From Fratercula arctica (taxonomy: Eukaryota > Chordata > Aves > Charadriiformes > Alcidae), in assembly GCA_947846985.1 (NCBI GenBank), contig CANTUZ010000005.1:12901861-12965860 (forward strand): 64,000 nucleotides of DNA, in the 5' to 3' direction. Positions 60,268-64,000 of this stretch are shown in pieces. Under the pieces are notes generated by a model. It saw only the letters and a list, made by a program, of their open reading frames with translations, had not been told where the DNA came from and ran no database searches. Each line of letters starts with the position of its first letter. Within the stretch, counting starts at the first letter, position 1. The position numbers were made by a program, and so were the translations under genes.

Positions 60268-63200
60268 CTAAAATGAAGAAATTGAGAAAAAAAAATAAAT
60301 AAATAAGATGCACAAATGGCACAGAATAACAGACAGACAAAGTTTAACAGGCTAACTCACATAAAAAGCACTGAGAAAATTCTAGTTTACAAGAAATGTC
60401 AAGGCCCAAAAAGAGCACTGTAGCAGCCTAGTCTGACTTCCTGCATGGGGTCAACTAAGGTATGTCTCCCAGCAAAATCTACATCCAACCTCCAATTTCT
60501 GGTTGAGTTAATAACACCCTGACTTCATGTGAAGGAGGCTACACTGCATTCTGCGTTTCCTCTAGCGCTTTAGCTTCCAAACCATCTTTGTAACTGTCTT
60601 AGTTCCAACTGCCCTTCTATTGCACTGAGCTACTGAGATTTGATATAGCAAATTTGGAAACCATTATAGCCAAAACTATATGTGGATATGCTAAGAGTGA
60701 TATTGGAACAGTAGCTGGGAAAGACCTTTAATATGTTTTTCCACTTTGTGTTACTCAAATGTGTCACTTCTAGAATATTCATAAGCATGTAATAATTTTT
60801 TTCTTGAACGCTAATCCACTTAAAACCTTCCCTTTTTCTCAGACTTGCAGATCTTTTCCTTATTGGTAAAAAAAAAAGTCTTTTTTGTTATCCTTTATCA
60901 TACTTAGCAACTGCACATACCCATCTGTGAATTATTTACATATGCGAAAGCTTTCATTTCCTCTATTTCCTTTTAAAACCCTCATTTACGTTAAAGATTA
61001 AATCTACTTATCTCCCCTACAGCTTAGCAATGCTATTTCTTTACCAACATGTAACTGACACAAGGCATGTTCTGCACTGTAATGGAAGTCTCTTGAGATT
61101 TTGGAAAGCATGTCTAAGAAACAGGTTCTTGTACCTCTTGTGGTAACGACACCAGTAATGTTCAGTAACATTTTCTTATGACAGGCCAAACCATGCATCT
61201 TAGATGCTTCAAGGACACCACTGCAAACTGTATGATTTTCTATCCAGTCTGGTAAGTGGTCAAATATAGTGGAGGGATAGCCACAGCGGCTAAGTCAAAG
61301 ATAGACTAAGGAAGTGGATGAACTGGTGTGGCTGGAGGAAAATAGAAAAAAAAAAAAAAAAAAAGACAGAAGTAAACAGGAAACCAAACCTATGCCAAGA
61401 AGTACTTTACAGTACAGTTTCCAGGACTAAAAGTGAGACTATGAAAGAAAGCCATAGACTTTGCATGCTTGCAGAGCAGGCCACCCATGCAAGCGACTAT
61501 GCAAGAGGCTGGCTACAGGCTACAGCCGTCCTTTATTTAAATAAAGTGTGAGCTGTAGGAGCTATGGCTGCTATAGCCACAAGCTCAGCACCCTGGTTGT
61601 TTGCACAAGAAACACGGGTGTTATATGAAACACCAGCTAAGCAAATGAACACCCTTTGGAAAAAGGTCTAGAAGCCGGGTTTCCTTCTCCTTCCTTCAAT
61701 TTGCCAGGGCCTCGTGCCTTGGCTACTTTTGCCTGTGCTTTTCCCTGTCTGTCCTCCCCACCCTGCCCAATGAAGCTTGACTTCTTTTCTAAAACAACTT
61801 CACACACCCAGATGATGAGCAGTTCCACCTTGAAAATGTCCTAGTGGTTATGGTCCTCCCAAGGAAGATGCCTATGGGGTGGGAAATCTTTCCTACAGCC
61901 ACCGGCTGGCAAGTGCTCTAAGCGCTATAAATAAGGCAGGTTGCTCTATGAGCAGCTCATGTTTTAAAGCACAGCAGCAATCAGTGACCACAGGGACTCG
62001 GGTGGAGAAAGGCACGGGTCCTGGCCGGGGTAAAGGACAGTGTGTGGTTTCGGCTCACGTAGCAAAGCTGGATTGTGTGCGCCTCAGAAACTTGCATTAA
62101 AACCCAAGTCACCTACAGCACGTTACTGCCACCAGGATTAGGCAGCAGCCAAGCAGGAGGTTTCAAGACCATTTTGCCACAGGGGACGGGGGTCATGCTG
62201 TGCCAGAGGTCCAACTTAGACATTCCTTTTTTCAGAATCGAGACTTGGTTCTGAAATGGACTTCATAGGACACACGAGGTATCTGAAGCAGAGACACTGC
62301 TTAGGAATTTTTCAGGAACAATAATCAGATGAGCGCACAAATCCCAGCTCTCCAAAATAACTGTAATTTCACATCTGTGTTTTTTTTCCTAAATGATCAG
62401 GCTGCCTATTAAATAAAGGATATAACCACGAAGTTGTTGTTCTAGGGATATTGGCAGTCAGGGATGGAACTAAATAGTTCTCTCTAATAATTTTCCTCAG
62501 CAATTTCATGTAGCAACACCAACTGTTCCTCATACCTACGCTCTACAAGTACATTTGCATCGGGTGTGAGGGGAAGGAAGGTGAAAATCCCACAACTAAA
62601 CCCAAATTGCTTTAGAGCTAACTTCATACTACAAAAGTTTTGGCTGTGTTACTTTGGCTTCCTTGACTGGCAATACTCCACTCTAAGTGACTACATAATA
62701 ATCACTCTGAATGAATAATCTCTCTGAATTTATGAGAGACCACTTCTAAGCATCATTTCAAAAATTAAAAATATTTGAACAGTTTCTAAAGTTATACTTG
62801 AACTTATTTCCAAAAGTACTTCTAACTTAGTTGAGAAAGTGTAAAAGTAGAAACTTTTCAAAGAGGAGGTACTGATGTCAAAGAAACAGTCATAAACAAA
62901 TATAAACATTGCTTTTTCATGACATGAGCAAAACACACATTTATAAAACCAGATTGGGTCAAAGACTACCCTGGAATTTAAATTTAAACAGGATTACCCA
63001 TAACATCTTTAATTACAGTAAGAGTCTACTATGAATCCTACGTTGAAATCATCTTGATGTGAAACGAAAATAAGAAATGTATGCAGTCTACTGAGAAAAC
63101 AGAATTTCAATTGTGTTTGGCCAGAATACTCATCCTGCTTGCAACCTGGTGAATATCACACAATTCTGTTGCTTAATTAATGATCAAATCCTTGTACAAG

Positions 63201-64000
63201 AGATTTTTCCTGTGCACTAGTATAGGCTTTTAACTGTACTTCATGATTTGTCCAAATTATTTGAAGTCACCGTTTCATTTGGAAACTTCTACAGTACTCC
63301 ACACTATTAACTCTACAGCAACTATCACTTCTATTTGTGAATCTGTCCAAATGATGAAACATGCAAATGAACTGACACCTCCAACCTTAAAACTGCTTAA
63401 ACTCATAAAAACATGATATATAAAAGACACCTACCTTCCCCTTTCTAAGAAGTTTCACAAAATAATCAAAAGAAAAATGCAGAAAAACCCCTACAATTTT
63501 CTAGATCTTTAATTTCTACTAATATGCAAAGTATAATAAATTATAACCAGCATCAATATCCTAACAAATAACTCTAAAGCATAAGGAAATACACAAAATA
63601 TCTGGCTTAAGTACCAGTGATCAGATCAGTTACAAAAATAAGACAAGCTTTGGTGGTGTAAATAGCATTCACTAAATTGGCTGGACGCTGAGATAACCTG
63701 ACGTGTAGAAAGATGTCCCTTCTTTGTCTCACCCCGCTATGACTCTTCCCTGCTGTAAATAAGGTATGTTGTAAAATACCACCATCACCATCATTGAAAT
63801 GGAAACATTTTCAATTGGTATTAGAAGACATACATTGCAAATAATGGGACATGCTAAAATACGGTTATGAAACCAAGTAAAATAGATTATGAAGATATTA
63901 TACTGGCCAGCGACAACTCTCTCCTGAGAGACACAGAACAAGAACAGAGTTTATTTCAGGTGCAGGAAAATACTAGATACATCTGTCTGCTAAGTAACAA
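60268..64000 (-). other. SWAP70 intron 2 (partial)
   Basis: This is the sequence upstream of exon 3 on the gene strand, running off the window. No exon 2 was found. It contains a (A)18 tract near 61,347-61,364 and an ancient CR1-like fragment near 60,415. Short open frames on either strand do not resemble known proteins. Confidence 0.75.
60415..60520 (-). repeat. Ancient CR1-like 3' fragment
   Basis: CCTAGTCTGACTTCCTGCAT and, further on, CCAATTTCTGGTTGAGTTAA resemble old CR1 3' regions found across turtles, crocodiles and birds (CTAGTCTGACCTCCTGCATA ... GGTTGAGCTAAAGC). The match is from memory and partial. Confidence 0.35.

Noticed and set aside
60268..64000. SWAP70 exon 2
   Set aside because: No minus-strand open segment with splice sites encoding the residues before VQGNFDK (human about 34-80) was found. 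It is presumably beyond the right edge.

Overview
This window is vertebrate nuclear DNA, almost certainly from a bird. The evidence is a split gene with GT-AG introns whose exons spell the conserved protein SWAP70, plus two CR1 retrotransposon copies whose 3' ends carry the 8-bp ATTCYRTG tail repeats typical of avian CR1. The sequence alone does not identify the species.

Right half (about 32.6-64 kb): SWAP70 lies on the minus strand and is cut by the window's right edge. Ten coding exons were placed with splice sites. They match exons 3-12 of the 12-exon human gene and together encode 506 residues plus the stop codon, corresponding to human residue 81 to the C-terminus. Exons 1-2 and the promoter should lie beyond position 64,000. 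The exons encode the region after the N-terminal EF-hand-like part (exons 3-4), the PH domain (exons 5-7), the long coiled coil (exons 7-10) and the C-terminal actin-binding tail (exons 11-12). The likely 3' UTR runs left from 34,596 to about 32,600 and contains a stem-loop of about 72 nt. The introns hold a CR1 copy, a probable solo retroviral LTR, faint MIR-like and ancient CR1-like fragments, and simple repeats.

Left half (1 to about 32.6 kb): I found no protein-coding gene. In human, SWAP70 converges tail-to-tail with SBF2, so this is probably the intergenic space between them; no SBF2 exon was recognised. It contains one truncated CR1, MIR/L2-like relics, a perfect 25-bp inverted repeat (10,171-10,226), and two GC/CpG-rich patches (about 27.0-27.4 kb and 30.7-30.93 kb). 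Each patch has a CTCF-like motif, and the two motifs point away from each other. The second patch ends in a run of 27 Gs. A stretch near 19.7-20.1 kb has several transcription-factor-like motifs and may be an enhancer.

No tRNA, rRNA, CRISPR array, operon or prokaryotic feature was seen. I found no clear evidence of a wholly new biological system. The best leads are the CTCF/CpG pair, the two hairpins, and a donor-like sequence at the start of SWAP70 exon 9 that could cause exon skipping.
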